From Sphingobacterium kitahiroshimense (GTDB lineage: Bacteria; Bacteroidota; Bacteroidia; Sphingobacteriales; Sphingobacteriaceae): DNA of 64,000 nt. Below, in pieces: positions 44,574-53,534 of the stretch (within the stretch, counting starts at the first letter, position 1; each line of letters begins with the position of its first letter). The stretch spans positions 4,340,001 to 4,404,000 of the forward strand of contig NZ_JAOQNK010000001.1 in assembly GCF_025961315.1 (NCBI RefSeq), in the 5' to 3' direction. The notes beneath the pieces are model-generated. The model saw nothing but the letters and a program-made list of their open reading frames with translations, was not told the origin of the DNA and made no database searches. The translations under genes and the position numbers were made by a program.

Positions 44574-45455
44574 ATGAAAATTGTTCAGTTTACCGTTCCT
44601 GTCCCCAATCAAGGTTCCGTTTGTGTACAAGAAGATCTGTTGGTTGAATTTTACAGCAACTATCATCGACATAAAGAAATCCAACTGACATACATTCTAA
44701 AGGGGGAAGGTACTTTTTTGATTGGCAATTTTACACATCAATTCAAACAAGATGAAATTTATATTGTAGATGCCGATGAACCGCATATGTTTCAACGATC
44801 TGAGCTAGTTCCTGATCCTGATTTAAAAGAGCAGATCCATGCGATTCATATATTCTTTGATTACGCCCGGTTTAAAGATTTCTTACAATTGCCGGAATTG
44901 ACAGAAGTCCGTTCATTTCTAGAAAATATCAATGTAAGTAAAAAACTGGACGCCGCTTCAAATCCAGGGATCAAACGTAAGTTTTTACAGATTAATGAGA
45001 CGGATGGGTTAGATCGTTTAACGGCATTTATGGGGCTTGTCGATTATTTAGCTGAAAAAGTAGATCTATGGACTTCACTTTATACAGGAATTCCTCAAAA
45101 AAAGTATTCTGACGCAGAAGGGATTCGCATTAATGATATTTTTCAGTATACATTTAAGCATTTTGAGAAAAAGATAGCCTTGGAAGATATCGCGGCAATT
45201 GCCCATATGACACCGCATGCCTTCTGTAAATACTTTAAAAAACACACCCGAAAAACTTATATTACTTTCCTCAATGAAATTCGCATTGAGCAAGCTTGTA
45301 AAATGCTGATACATGGTCTTTCTGAGAATGTATCGGATATCGCTTTTAAAACCGGCTTTAATAATGTGGTGAATTTTAATCGTGTATTTAAAAAAATCAC
45401 GAAGGTATCTCCCAGTGAATACCTGATGCAGCACAAAATTAAAGACATGAACTAA
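44574..45455 (+). CDS. AraC family transcriptional regulator
   Basis: A 293-residue regulator with an N-terminal cupin-like sensing domain (HRHKEIQLTYILKGEGTFLI and QDEIYIVDADEPHMF) and a C-terminal pair of helix-turn-helix motifs (about 190-290). The motifs are KIALEDIAAIAHMTPHAFCK and NVSDIAFKTGFNNVVNFNRV, then FKKITKVSPSEYL. The cupin metal/sugar-contact pattern resembles sugar-responsive members. It could control the upstream fucosidase genes or the M64 peptidase gene, which begins 22 bases downstream and is probably co-transcribed. The effector is unknown. Confidence 0.93.
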   Translation: MKIVQFTVPVPNQGSVCVQEDLLVEFYSNYHRHKEIQLTYILKGEGTFLIGNFTHQFKQDEIYIVDADEPHMFQRSELVPDPDLKEQIHAIHIFFDYARFKDFLQLPELTEVRSFLENINVSKKLDAASNPGIKRKFLQINETDGLDRLTAFMGLVDYLAEKVDLWTSLYTGIPQKKYSDAEGIRINDIFQYTFKHFEKKIALEDIAAIAHMTPHAFCKYFKKHTRKTYITFLNEIRIEQACKMLIHGLSENVSDIAFKTGFNNVVNFNRVFKKITKVSPSEYLMQHKIKDMN

Positions 45456-45477
45456 TACCTAATCAATACCTATCGTA

Positions 45478-47211
45478 ATGAATATCAGATTACAGCATTT
45501 CCTTTTTAGTTTTATATTTTTATTTCTCCTGTTTCCCAATTGTTTTGCACAGCGTTATGCGATCGATACGTTACAATATCAAGGTACTGATCAAAAGGTT
45601 GTCAACCTAGTGATCTTGGGCGATGGTTATACACAGGCGCAGTTGATGGATTTTGAAGAAGATGCCAAACGTTTCACAGATTATTTCTTTCAAACGGAAC
45701 CCTTTCGTCAGTACAGTAATTACTTTAATGTATTCGCGATTAAAACACCGTCTTTAGAATCTGGAGCTGTACATGCTTGTACTGCCAGTGACTGTGTACA
45801 CGGCAATACGGATTTGAGTCAATATCCAGCCCGCTTTAATAAGTTTACAAAAAAATATCCAGTTCCTATTGCATCACCTAATACCATCTTTGGAAGCAGT
45901 TTCGATAACGGAGGACTGCACCGGCTGGTGGTACCACAAAAGTATCAGGTTATCGAGCAGGTATTAAAGGAGCATATTCCCAATTATACACAAGTTGTGA
46001 TTTTGGTAAACTCTCCCTTTTACGGAGGTTCTGGTGGTAAGTATGCGACAGCAACCGTTAACTTTATGAGTAATGATATTGCTGTTCATGAGATCGGTCA
46101 TTCTTTTTCTATTTTAGCCGACGAATATTGGGCAGGTAATCAATATGCAATTGAAGGTCCTAATCGTAGTCAGGAGTCTGATCCGACAAAGGTTCCTTGG
46201 AAGAATTGGGTCGGGACACAAGGTGTTGGTGTATATTCTTACGGAGGATCAGGATCAAAGTCGACTTGGTTTAGACCGCATGAATTTTGTAAAATGCAAT
46301 ACTTAGTGGCTCCTTTTTGTGCTGTTTGTCAAGAAGTTTTTGTAGAGACCATACATCAGAAAACAAATCCAATTCTAGCTACCCTGCCAGTCGCGAGTAA
46401 ACCTGTAGATGCAGATAGCATGTCTGTTTTCTCTTTAAAATTGTTAAAACCATCCCCCAATACACTTGAAGTGAAATGGTATCTTAATAATCGGTTAATT
46501 GATCAAAATATTGACTCTATTTATTTGAATATGGGTATGCTTGAAGTGGGTGTAAACCAATTAAAAGCGATTGTGAAAGATACAACTTCATTAGTTCGTA
46601 TCCATTCTCATCAACAGCATGTTTATGAAACAGTATGGTCTATTAACAATAAAATGGACTGCGCACTCGCAATGCCACTTTCAAACTGGGGCGATACGCT
46701 CGAGACCTGTTATAATGGCGGACAGGTACTATCCATAAAACATGCAAGTCGTGGATTGACTTACAATTGGTATAGCGAACATCAATTAACAGTTCCTTTC
46801 GCTACTGGATCGAATGTGAGTGTCAATAATATCCATGAATCTACTGTTTATTTCGTGGAAAGTATGTGGCAGGGCAAAAAATCTGAAAAAAAGAGAATAT
46901 TAGTTAAAGTTTTTGATAAAGTTGAAAAACCAAAAGGTGCGAAAGTACGATTCGATAAGAAGTTGAATAAAATACGTGTTACTTTGAGCGAAAAGATTGA
47001 TGATCGTTACAATTACTTATGGTGTAACGAAAATGGTACATTATTATATGAATGGGATGAGTTTAATGGCGAATATGTTTCTCCAAAAGGAAATAACAAT
47101 GAATTACTGTTAAATAAATCGAATTCAAATTCAAAAATATATGTGATAAAAGTTAATAAAACAACAACGTGCCGTAGTGAAAAGTTGGAGATTTTAATTT
47201 CAAAGTTTTAA
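45478..47211 (+). CDS. Secreted M64 family metallopeptidase
   Basis: Zinc peptidase of the IgA-peptidase M64 family, 577 residues, exported by signal peptide 1-24 (ending NCFA). The N-terminal segment NLVILGDGYTQAQLMDFEED and the SGAVHACTASDC cysteines are typical of the family. The zinc site is HEIGHSFSILADEYWAG with His204, Glu205, His208 and a downstream ligand. After about residue 300 come Ig-like beta-sandwich segments (RGLTYNWYSEHQ, VYFVESMWQGKKSEKKRILV), probably for surface attachment or substrate binding. Immunoglobulin is only one member's substrate, so specificity is open. A lipoprotein gene follows 59 bases later. Confidence 0.9.
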   Translation: MNIRLQHFLFSFIFLFLLFPNCFAQRYAIDTLQYQGTDQKVVNLVILGDGYTQAQLMDFEEDAKRFTDYFFQTEPFRQYSNYFNVFAIKTPSLESGAVHACTASDCVHGNTDLSQYPARFNKFTKKYPVPIASPNTIFGSSFDNGGLHRLVVPQKYQVIEQVLKEHIPNYTQVVILVNSPFYGGSGGKYATATVNFMSNDIAVHEIGHSFSILADEYWAGNQYAIEGPNRSQESDPTKVPWKNWVGTQGVGVYSYGGSGSKSTWFRPHEFCKMQYLVAPFCAVCQEVFVETIHQKTNPILATLPVASKPVDADSMSVFSLKLLKPSPNTLEVKWYLNNRLIDQNIDSIYLNMGMLEVGVNQLKAIVKDTTSLVRIHSHQQHVYETVWSINNKMDCALAMPLSNWGDTLETCYNGGQVLSIKHASRGLTYNWYSEHQLTVPFATGSNVSVNNIHESTVYFVESMWQGKKSEKKRILVKVFDKVEKPKGAKVRFDKKLNKIRVTLSEKIDDRYNYLWCNENGTLLYEWDEFNGEYVSPKGNNNELLLNKSNSNSKIYVIKVNKTTTCRSEKLEILISKF

Positions 47212-47270
47212 TACTCTACTTAAGTAGGTATCTTTAAGGTTATTTATATATTATAAACCATAGATATTTT

Positions 47271-48719
47271 ATGAAAAAGAATGTTAAATTTAATTTTAAC
47301 ATATTTTCTTTGGTATTCATCTTTTTATTAGCCGTTGCTTCATCATGTCAAAAGAACAAGAAAATTTCAGATGAATTAGACGAAAATGTGTTCTCAGTAA
47401 AGTTCAAAATTAAAGATTTTGAAAGTATTGTATCGCCGCTTCAAAGGGCAAATGGCGCTAGGAAATTAGTTTCCTCAAAAGCCTCTGTTAATTCTCAGGA
47501 AGAAACTTTATTTAAATGGGACTTCGATCTAGGAAATGCAGATCCTATTATTGCATTTAATCCGTTACCTGTTATTGATTATAATAATGGGAAAGTTGAT
47601 TACGGTTTTACCGCAGGATGGCCTACTACAGGCAAATCAATTAGTTTTAGAGGGGTGGAGTCAATCCTTTTTAAACTTCCCGCACAGCAGATCGAATTGC
47701 TCAGTAATCTGAGTCTAGATGTGAATAGTTCGGGGACAGGTCCACGTGCCTTATTGATCGATTATTCGACCGATAAGGGTTCAAACTTTTCGAAATTGTC
47801 GGATACGATTCACTATCCACTGGATTTAACAAGCACCGGTATATCAAAGCTCCCAATCTCTCAATCTCTGAATGCGATACCGGTTATGGGTAAAGATGCC
47901 GTTTGGATACGTATACGTTTGTATTCCGGTAAACGCCCGCCTGGAAGCATTTATAATCCGACCAGCAGTACATTTAAACTTGATAATGTTTTGATTACTG
48001 GAGTTGTGAACGATACAGCATTACAAAACAAATTATATTATCATATTTATAATGCTTCAGGTAATGAACTGGTCAAACAGGGCGGTATCTCAGCAGCGGA
48101 AACTTTTGCGGTTGATCTGCCATTGGGGACATATTATTTGAGTGTACTGACAAAAAATTCCAATAGTCCTATCGTGTTTGCTAATAGTACCAATCGCAAT
48201 GGATTTTATATCAGTAATTCATTTATGGAGAAGGAAGCCGAGATTTATGCCGTTCGAGATACCTTTGAGGTTAAACAGTCTATAGAAAGGACATTGCTAT
48301 TAAAACGTTTATACAGTGAGGTGAAAGTAGAGTTTACCGATATAGTTGATTTAAGTCATATTGATAGTATCCGAATACAGCAAAAGCATCCCGGCTTTTA
48401 TTATTATCCCTTTAGTAACAGCAGCAACAGTCAGTTGGATGCGACTTTCTTGAAGATCGAACCCAATTTTACAGAGAATAATAAAAGTTTCTTTTTTAAT
48501 CAATTTATGGGGTTTCATGATACAAATAAAACGATCAGGTATGAACTCACCGTTTACGAAAAGGGATCTGTTATTCGATCATTTGAATTAAAAAGTGAAG
48601 TTAAGAATAATATGCAGGTTCTTTTTAAGGGCTTATTATTAGAAGAAATCAATCCTGGACAAGGATTTATAATACGGAAGAATGAAAAATGGGATGGAAA
48701 CGTCGATGTTTATTTTTAA
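47271..48719 (+). CDS. Large surface lipoprotein, unknown function
   Basis: A 482-residue predicted lipoprotein: signal region with hydrophobic FNIFSLVFIFLLAVASSC and Cys26. Residues about 75-245 look like a jelly-roll beta-sandwich of the sort found in bacteroidete surface proteins, ending STFKLDNVLITGVV. A second beta domain starts YYHIYNASGNELVKQGGISA and contains LPLGTYYLSVLTKNSN, reminiscent of FimB/Mfa2-type fimbrillin accessory proteins, though I cannot confirm this. No enzymatic motif. It follows the M64 peptidase on the same strand and ends in a strong terminator. The context suggests a surface-exposed partner of the peptidase. Confidence 0.72.
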   Translation: MKKNVKFNFNIFSLVFIFLLAVASSCQKNKKISDELDENVFSVKFKIKDFESIVSPLQRANGARKLVSSKASVNSQEETLFKWDFDLGNADPIIAFNPLPVIDYNNGKVDYGFTAGWPTTGKSISFRGVESILFKLPAQQIELLSNLSLDVNSSGTGPRALLIDYSTDKGSNFSKLSDTIHYPLDLTSTGISKLPISQSLNAIPVMGKDAVWIRIRLYSGKRPPGSIYNPTSSTFKLDNVLITGVVNDTALQNKLYYHIYNASGNELVKQGGISAAETFAVDLPLGTYYLSVLTKNSNSPIVFANSTNRNGFYISNSFMEKEAEIYAVRDTFEVKQSIERTLLLKRLYSEVKVEFTDIVDLSHIDSIRIQQKHPGFYYYPFSNSSNSQLDATFLKIEPNFTENNKSFFFNQFMGFHDTNKTIRYELTVYEKGSVIRSFELKSEVKNNMQVLFKGLLLEEINPGQGFIIRKNEKWDGNVDVYF

Positions 48720-48760
48720 AGTTAAACATCGACACCCTACGTTATTTAATTAAATTTTGA

Positions 48761-48805
48761 AACAAAAAAAGAGCTTGCTGGTGAACAGCAAGCTCTTTTT
48801 TTGTT
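48761..48805. terminator. Bidirectional terminator, 20-bp perfect stem
   Basis: AACAAAAAAAGAGCTTGCTG (48761-48780) pairs without mismatch with 48786-48805 around loop GTGAA, between the convergent lipoprotein and glycyl-tRNA synthetase genes. Confidence 0.92.
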
Positions 48806-48816
48806 TATTTAAGAGA

Positions 48817-50286
48817 TTACAATACTTTTTTCAAAAGTGTGTTCCAACCAACTAGATCAGCAACAAATTTCTCTAAGTCTGCAATTGCTACACGTTCCTG
48901 TTGCATGGAGTCACGGTGACGGATCGTAACCATATTGTCTTCTAATGACTGATGGTCTACTGTGATACAGATTGGCGTACCGATTGCATCTTGACGACGG
49001 TATCGTTTACCAATTGAATCTTTTTCATCATACTGTACATTGTAATCCAATTTTAATACAGCCATAATCTCACGTGCTTTTTCTGGAAGACCATCTTTTT
49101 TTGTTAAAGGTAAGATGGCCGCTTTAACAGGTGCAATTGCAGGAGGGAATTTCAATACGACACGTGAATCTTGCTTTTCAGGTGTTGAAAGATCTTCTTG
49201 AACCAATGAATTACATAGAACTGTTAAGAACAGACGATCTAAACCGATAGAAGTTTCGACTACGTAAGGGATATAGTTCTGATTGATCTCTGTATCAAAA
49301 TATTGCATTTTTTTACCAGAAAATTCTTGGTGTTGTTTTAAATCAAAATCAGTTCTGGAGTGGATACCTTCAACCTCTTTAAATCCAAATGGGAAATTGA
49401 ATTCAATATCTACTGCCGCATTCGCATAATGAGCTAATTTATCGTGATTGTGGTAACGGTAGTTATCAGGGTTGAAACCTAAAGCTAAATGCCATTTAAG
49501 ACGGGTTTCTTTCCATTTATTGTACCATTCCATTTCTGTACCTGGGCGAACAAAAAATTGTAATTCCATTTGTTCAAATTCACGCATACGCATAATGAAT
49601 TGACGAGCAATAACTTCGTTACGGAATGCTTTACCAATTTGAGCAATTCCGAAAGGAATTTTCATGCGGCCAGTTTTTTGAACATTTAAGAAGTTAACAA
49701 AAATACCTTGAGCAGTTTCGGGACGTAAGTATACTTGTTCAGCACCATCTGCCATAGCACCCATTTGGGTAGCAAACATCAAGTTGAACTGACGTACATC
49801 AGTCCAGTTTTTAGTTCCAGAAACAGGACAAACGATATTGTGATCTTCAATAATAGTTTTTAAACCAGCAAGATCATCAGCATTCAAGGCAACGTTCAAT
49901 GCTTCTAATAGCGCAGCCGCTTTTTCAGTTTTACCATCAGCTTCGTAACGCGCTATTTTATCTTCGATCAATTGATCTGCACGGTAACGTTTCTTAGAAT
50001 CTTTGTTGTCGATCATTGGATCATTAAACCCGTCCACGTGGCCTGAAGCTTTCCAGGTCGTTGGGTGCATAAAGATAGCAGCATCGATACCGACAATGTT
50101 TTCATGCAATTGCACCATGGATTTCCACCAATAGGTCTTTAAATTATTTTTTAATTCAGAACCTAATTGACCATAATCATAGACAGCACTTAAGCCATCA
50201 TATATTTCACTTGATTGGAATACAAAACCATATTCCTTAGAGTGGGATACTATACTTTTAAAGAAGTCGTCTGTTTGTTTGCTCAT
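48817..50286 (-). CDS. glyS: Glycyl-tRNA synthetase, homodimeric type
   Basis: Class II aminoacyl-tRNA synthetase charging tRNA-Gly, 489 residues, the single-chain alpha2 type (as in Gram-positives and eukaryotes) rather than the alpha2beta2 type of E. coli. Seen: GFVFQSSEIYDGLSAVYDYG (20-39), FMHPTTWKASGHVDGFNDPM, the class II motif 2 region YLRPETAQGIFVNF and IAQIGKAFRNEVI, and motif 3 ETSIGLDRLFL. The anticodon-binding domain closes the protein (AILPLTKKDGLPEKA onward). ATG at 50286 is used; an in-frame TTG 9 bases earlier is ignored. A -7 box TATATTTG (50293-50300) sits 6 bases before the ATG. Confidence 0.95.
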   Translation of the reverse strand: MSKQTDDFFKSIVSHSKEYGFVFQSSEIYDGLSAVYDYGQLGSELKNNLKTYWWKSMVQLHENIVGIDAAIFMHPTTWKASGHVDGFNDPMIDNKDSKKRYRADQLIEDKIARYEADGKTEKAAALLEALNVALNADDLAGLKTIIEDHNIVCPVSGTKNWTDVRQFNLMFATQMGAMADGAEQVYLRPETAQGIFVNFLNVQKTGRMKIPFGIAQIGKAFRNEVIARQFIMRMREFEQMELQFFVRPGTEMEWYNKWKETRLKWHLALGFNPDNYRYHNHDKLAHYANAAVDIEFNFPFGFKEVEGIHSRTDFDLKQHQEFSGKKMQYFDTEINQNYIPYVVETSIGLDRLFLTVLCNSLVQEDLSTPEKQDSRVVLKFPPAIAPVKAAILPLTKKDGLPEKAREIMAVLKLDYNVQYDEKDSIGKRYRRQDAIGTPICITVDHQSLEDNMVTIRHRDSMQQERVAIADLEKFVADLVGWNTLLKKVL

Positions 50287-50416
50287 AAGTAGCAAATATA
50301 AATATTAGTATTTAGATTTTAGATAGTCGTACTTAGATAATGATAATCGTATGCAGGCCATGTATATAAATGCATGGTCGGTTGCTGTTTTATCATGATT
50401 CTAGTACTGTCAAATA

Positions 50417-50878
50417 TTATTTTATAAGATCGCGAATTTGTTGAGATGCATTCTTATTGTCCACCTTTTTAATGATGTGAGCAATATTTCCTTGTTCATC
50501 AATAACAAATGTTGTGCGTGCAGTTCCCATATACTTTTTACCGTACATGTTTTTTTCTACCCAAACACCATAATCATTGACAATTTTCTGATCTTCATCA
50601 ACCAGTAATTGAAAGGGAAGTTCATGTTTGTTGATGAACTTTTGATGAGAAGCTTCTCCATCGATACTTACGCCGATAATTTCAAATCCATCTTTCTTTA
50701 AAGACTGATAATTATCTCTAAAATTGCAAGCCTCTGTTGTGCAACCTGGTGTATTATCTTTTGGGTAGAAATATAAAATCACCTTCGTTCCAATAAAATC
50801 TGACAAAGAAATACTTTCTCCATTTTGGTTCTTAGCCGTTATTGCAGGCGCTTTCTGTCCTATTTCTAATGTAGCCAT
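50417..50878 (-). CDS. bcp: Thioredoxin-dependent peroxiredoxin BCP
   Basis: Bacterioferritin comigratory protein-type peroxiredoxin, 153 residues. The active site YPKDNTPGCTTEACNFRD has peroxidatic Cys46 and resolving Cys51 in the CTTEAC spacing, making an intramolecular disulfide. The C-terminal half carries YMGTARTTFVIDEQGNIAHI. It reduces peroxides in the cytoplasm with thioredoxin. It lies 36 bases downstream of the M23 peptidase gene and 130 bases ahead of glyS, all on the minus strand. Confidence 0.96.
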   Translation of the reverse strand: MATLEIGQKAPAITAKNQNGESISLSDFIGTKVILYFYPKDNTPGCTTEACNFRDNYQSLKKDGFEIIGVSIDGEASHQKFINKHELPFQLLVDEDQKIVNDYGVWVEKNMYGKKYMGTARTTFVIDEQGNIAHIIKKVDNKNASQQIRDLIK

Positions 50879-50914
50879 ATGTGTTATTAATTAATCTAAT
50901 GAACAAGATACTGA

Positions 50915-52636
50915 TTATCTGGTGAAACTTGCTTCATAAACTCTGACATTATCTTTCCAGTCTTTGACCTCCAGCTTAAAGCTATGTTTTCCGGATCCTA
51001 AAGTGGATTCGAAGTTATGCCAGATATGACGATTTTTTGGGTCATATTTCATCAGCACCCATTCGCCATCAATGTAAGCATTGAATGACTGTATCCCGGA
51101 TAGATTATCAGAAATGGTAAAGTCAATTTGCTTTTGTGCACTGACATTTTTATTGTTAATGAGATTACGGACTATGATGGTTGGAGCTATCGTATCAACT
51201 GCTACATAGAAGTCGCCAAAACTGCGTACCAACGCTGTTACTAAACCATTTTCATATTTTCCACCCTGTGCACCACCATCTGTTGAAACGAGAAGAGCTT
51301 TACTGTACAGTTCTTTCGTCAGGTCGGCAGTTGGCCTAATACTTAATGTGTAAGAACCAAATACAGGCGTAAATTTATTATGGACGCGATGTAATTGAGA
51401 ATAACCGTTGGCTGGTTTTTGACCTTCACTATAAGTAAAGTTTAAATTGTCATATAGCGTATTTTTGGGTATGGTTACTTTAAAATTGTCTGCTTGGTAA
51501 ATGTTGTCCAGTAGGAAGTTGAAGTATTTACCAGCGTTTGACGGATTGTTTTTGACTACATAGTTTGCATTTCGTTGCACTTCGAAATTTATTTCTGTGG
51601 CATTGCCCTGAACATCTTTGACAACATAACGAACCTGATGTACTTTATCATCTTTAAGTTCCATAACACCGCTGTTGTCCAATTGTGCATAGATATCGAT
51701 TGGATTTCCCGGTTGCTTAAAACTCTTTTGTACACGTACATTTGATTTTTTCCAATAAGGATAATCGATATAGGAATGGATAGCACGGGTCTTATCAAAA
51801 GGAATAGCTTCGAAAAGTACAGTACTGATATTTTTATTATCTAAAAATAATTCTATTGAATATACACCGTAAGTAAAGGAGATTCCTTTACGCCTATCTA
51901 CGGTGTTGATCCCTAAACCAAATTTACCATTAACAGGAATCGGTGAGCTACCGGCAAGACTATAATTTCCATTGGCCAATGCTTTTACAGTCTGATGCCT
52001 TCGGGGTGTATTTTCATCGAAAATTGGATTGTCCAGATCATATAGTGTTACACCTCGTATGATAGGCTTAATACCATCTGGAAATGTAAGTCCAAAAAGT
52101 TGTGTGTTGAAAGGAAGCTGCTGTTTTGTATCGCGAATTTCAAAATGAAGATGTGGACCTGCAGATCCTCCTGTATTTCCTGAGTTTGCCAGAAGTTGTC
52201 CTTTCTTCAATTTGAACTGACCAGGTTTTAGAAATAGGTCGACGTCAAAACGTTTTTGTTTATACTGCTCTGCTTTTATAAAAGCATTGAGCTCATTATT
52301 GAAGCTTTCTAAATGTAGGTATACAGAAGTATAGCCATTGGGATGATCGAGGTAAACGGAATTCCCTCCACCCCCGATCTGTACACGGATACGCGAAACA
52401 AAACCGTCTGCAACGGCATATACTGGTATATTTATTTTTTGTTGCGTCCGATAGTCATCACCGCCATGGAAATGTGTTGCTCTCAATTCTCCGAATGAAC
52501 CCGAGGCTTGCGGAGCAATATCCATAGGCGGTCTAAAATAATTTTGAGGGTATTGACGATGTTTGATGATATCCTGTGCATGGAGTGTGTTGGAAACAAG
52601 TGCAAACATCCCGATTATTGCGGTTAATTTTTTCAT
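50915..52636 (-). CDS. Secreted M23 family peptidase (LytM domain)
   Basis: Exported zinc peptidase of the lysostaphin/LytM family, 573 residues from ATG 52636 with signal MKKLTAIIGMFALVSNTLHA. Zinc and catalytic residues: THFHGGDDYRT with His57 and Asp61, and GPHLHFEIRD near residue 168. The segment VSRIRVQIGGGGNSVYLDHP lies between them. Unusually, about 400 residues of beta-rich sequence follow the peptidase domain, including Ig-like pieces (TPVFGSYTLSIRP, FTISDNLSGIQSFNAYIDGE). It probably cuts peptidoglycan cross-bridges or acts as a cell-wall organiser. It starts 5 bases after the FAA hydrolase stop, so it is co-transcribed with that gene. Confidence 0.9.
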   Translation of the reverse strand: MKKLTAIIGMFALVSNTLHAQDIIKHRQYPQNYFRPPMDIAPQASGSFGELRATHFHGGDDYRTQQKINIPVYAVADGFVSRIRVQIGGGGNSVYLDHPNGYTSVYLHLESFNNELNAFIKAEQYKQKRFDVDLFLKPGQFKLKKGQLLANSGNTGGSAGPHLHFEIRDTKQQLPFNTQLFGLTFPDGIKPIIRGVTLYDLDNPIFDENTPRRHQTVKALANGNYSLAGSSPIPVNGKFGLGINTVDRRKGISFTYGVYSIELFLDNKNISTVLFEAIPFDKTRAIHSYIDYPYWKKSNVRVQKSFKQPGNPIDIYAQLDNSGVMELKDDKVHQVRYVVKDVQGNATEINFEVQRNANYVVKNNPSNAGKYFNFLLDNIYQADNFKVTIPKNTLYDNLNFTYSEGQKPANGYSQLHRVHNKFTPVFGSYTLSIRPTADLTKELYSKALLVSTDGGAQGGKYENGLVTALVRSFGDFYVAVDTIAPTIIVRNLINNKNVSAQKQIDFTISDNLSGIQSFNAYIDGEWVLMKYDPKNRHIWHNFESTLGSGKHSFKLEVKDWKDNVRVYEASFTR

Positions 52637-52641
52637 AGACC

Positions 52642-53253
52642 TTACTTTATGGTGCAACTAAACATTTGTTTCTCACCAATAAAACCAACTAAAGTATCAC
52701 CGATTACAACGGGACCAACTCCTGCAGGAGTACCTGTGTAAATAAGATCTCCCTTTCGTAAAGTAATGAACTTGGAGATATAAACTATCAAATCGTCATA
52801 TGAAAAAATCAGATACTTTGTATTTCCCTGCTGCACGGTTTCTTTGTTCTTTAGCAAGGAGAAATCAAGATTTTTAAGATCATCAATCTCTTCCTTTGGA
52901 ATCAACGGGCTGATGACAGCTGAGCCATCAAAAGATTTTGCTAACTCCCAGGGAAGACCCTTCTCTTTGTGTTTTTGTTGTATGTCTCGCGCTGTGAAGT
53001 CAATACCGAGTCCGATGGCATCAAAATATGTGTTTGCGAATTTTTGGCTTACATGTTTTCCTTCTTTACAGATGCGTAATACGATTTCCGCTTCGTAGTG
53101 AATGTCGTTAGAAAACTCTGGATAATAAAAGTCTTTGTTATCCTTCAATAAAGCGGTGTCGGGTTTCATGAATACAACAGGCTCTTGTGGGATAGGGTTG
53201 TTCAGTTCTTTAGCGTGGTCGACATAGTTACGGCCTATAGCAATGACTTTCAT
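52642..53253 (-). CDS. Fumarylacetoacetate hydrolase (FAH) family protein
   Basis: A 203-residue metal-dependent FAH-fold enzyme, the short type with only the catalytic domain. Seen: IGRNYVDHAKELNNPIPQEP, VVFMKPDTALL, the metal-binding HYEAEIVLRI (Glu54, Glu56) with GLGIDFTARDIQ, and GDLIYTGTPAGVGPV. Substrate may be an acylpyruvate or oxaloacetate; a role in tyrosine breakdown is not implied by the context. A full promoter (53310-53339) lies about 57 bases upstream, and an M23 peptidase gene follows at 5 bases. Confidence 0.9.
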   Translation of the reverse strand: MKVIAIGRNYVDHAKELNNPIPQEPVVFMKPDTALLKDNKDFYYPEFSNDIHYEAEIVLRICKEGKHVSQKFANTYFDAIGLGIDFTARDIQQKHKEKGLPWELAKSFDGSAVISPLIPKEEIDDLKNLDFSLLKNKETVQQGNTKYLIFSYDDLIVYISKFITLRKGDLIYTGTPAGVGPVVIGDTLVGFIGEKQMFSCTIK

Positions 53254-53309
53254 CTTGATCTTTCTTAAAGTAAAGCACCTGGATATATGCGTTGATGGTG
53301 CGGAATATA

Positions 53310-53339
53310 CAAACTTAGCAAATGTAGAAAGTAATTCAA
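53310..53339 (-). promoter_or_regulatory. Promoter of the FAH-M23 operon
   Basis: On the minus strand TTG (53337-53339), 19-base spacer, TAAGTTTG (53310-53317). Spacing and both boxes match the bacteroidete promoter well; it lies 57 bases before the FAH ATG. Confidence 0.6.
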
Positions 53340-53372
53340 ATTGATTCGGATCAAATTGGGAAAGTGTTATAA

Positions 53373-53431
53373 TTTAATAGGGAGTTAATAGGGGGATAAT
53401 AGGGGTATAGCCCTACTAACTCCCTATTAAA
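53373..53431. repeat. 15-bp perfect inverted repeat in a divergent intergenic region
   Basis: TTTAATAGGGAGTTA (53373-53387) pairs with TAACTCCCTATTAAA (53417-53431). The 29-base interior is G-rich on the left (ATAGGGGGATAATAGGGG) and holds a further AGGG/CCCT pairing. There is no T-run, so it is not an ordinary terminator; it lies between the FAH promoter and the DUF6266 gene. Confidence 0.8.
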
Positions 53432-53534
53432 ACTGACTAAACAATATTTTATACCTAAATTAATGTATAATTTTGTATATATTTGGTATTGAGGAGTGTA
53501 AGAGGATTTGAAAACCAAATAACTATTTAAACCA

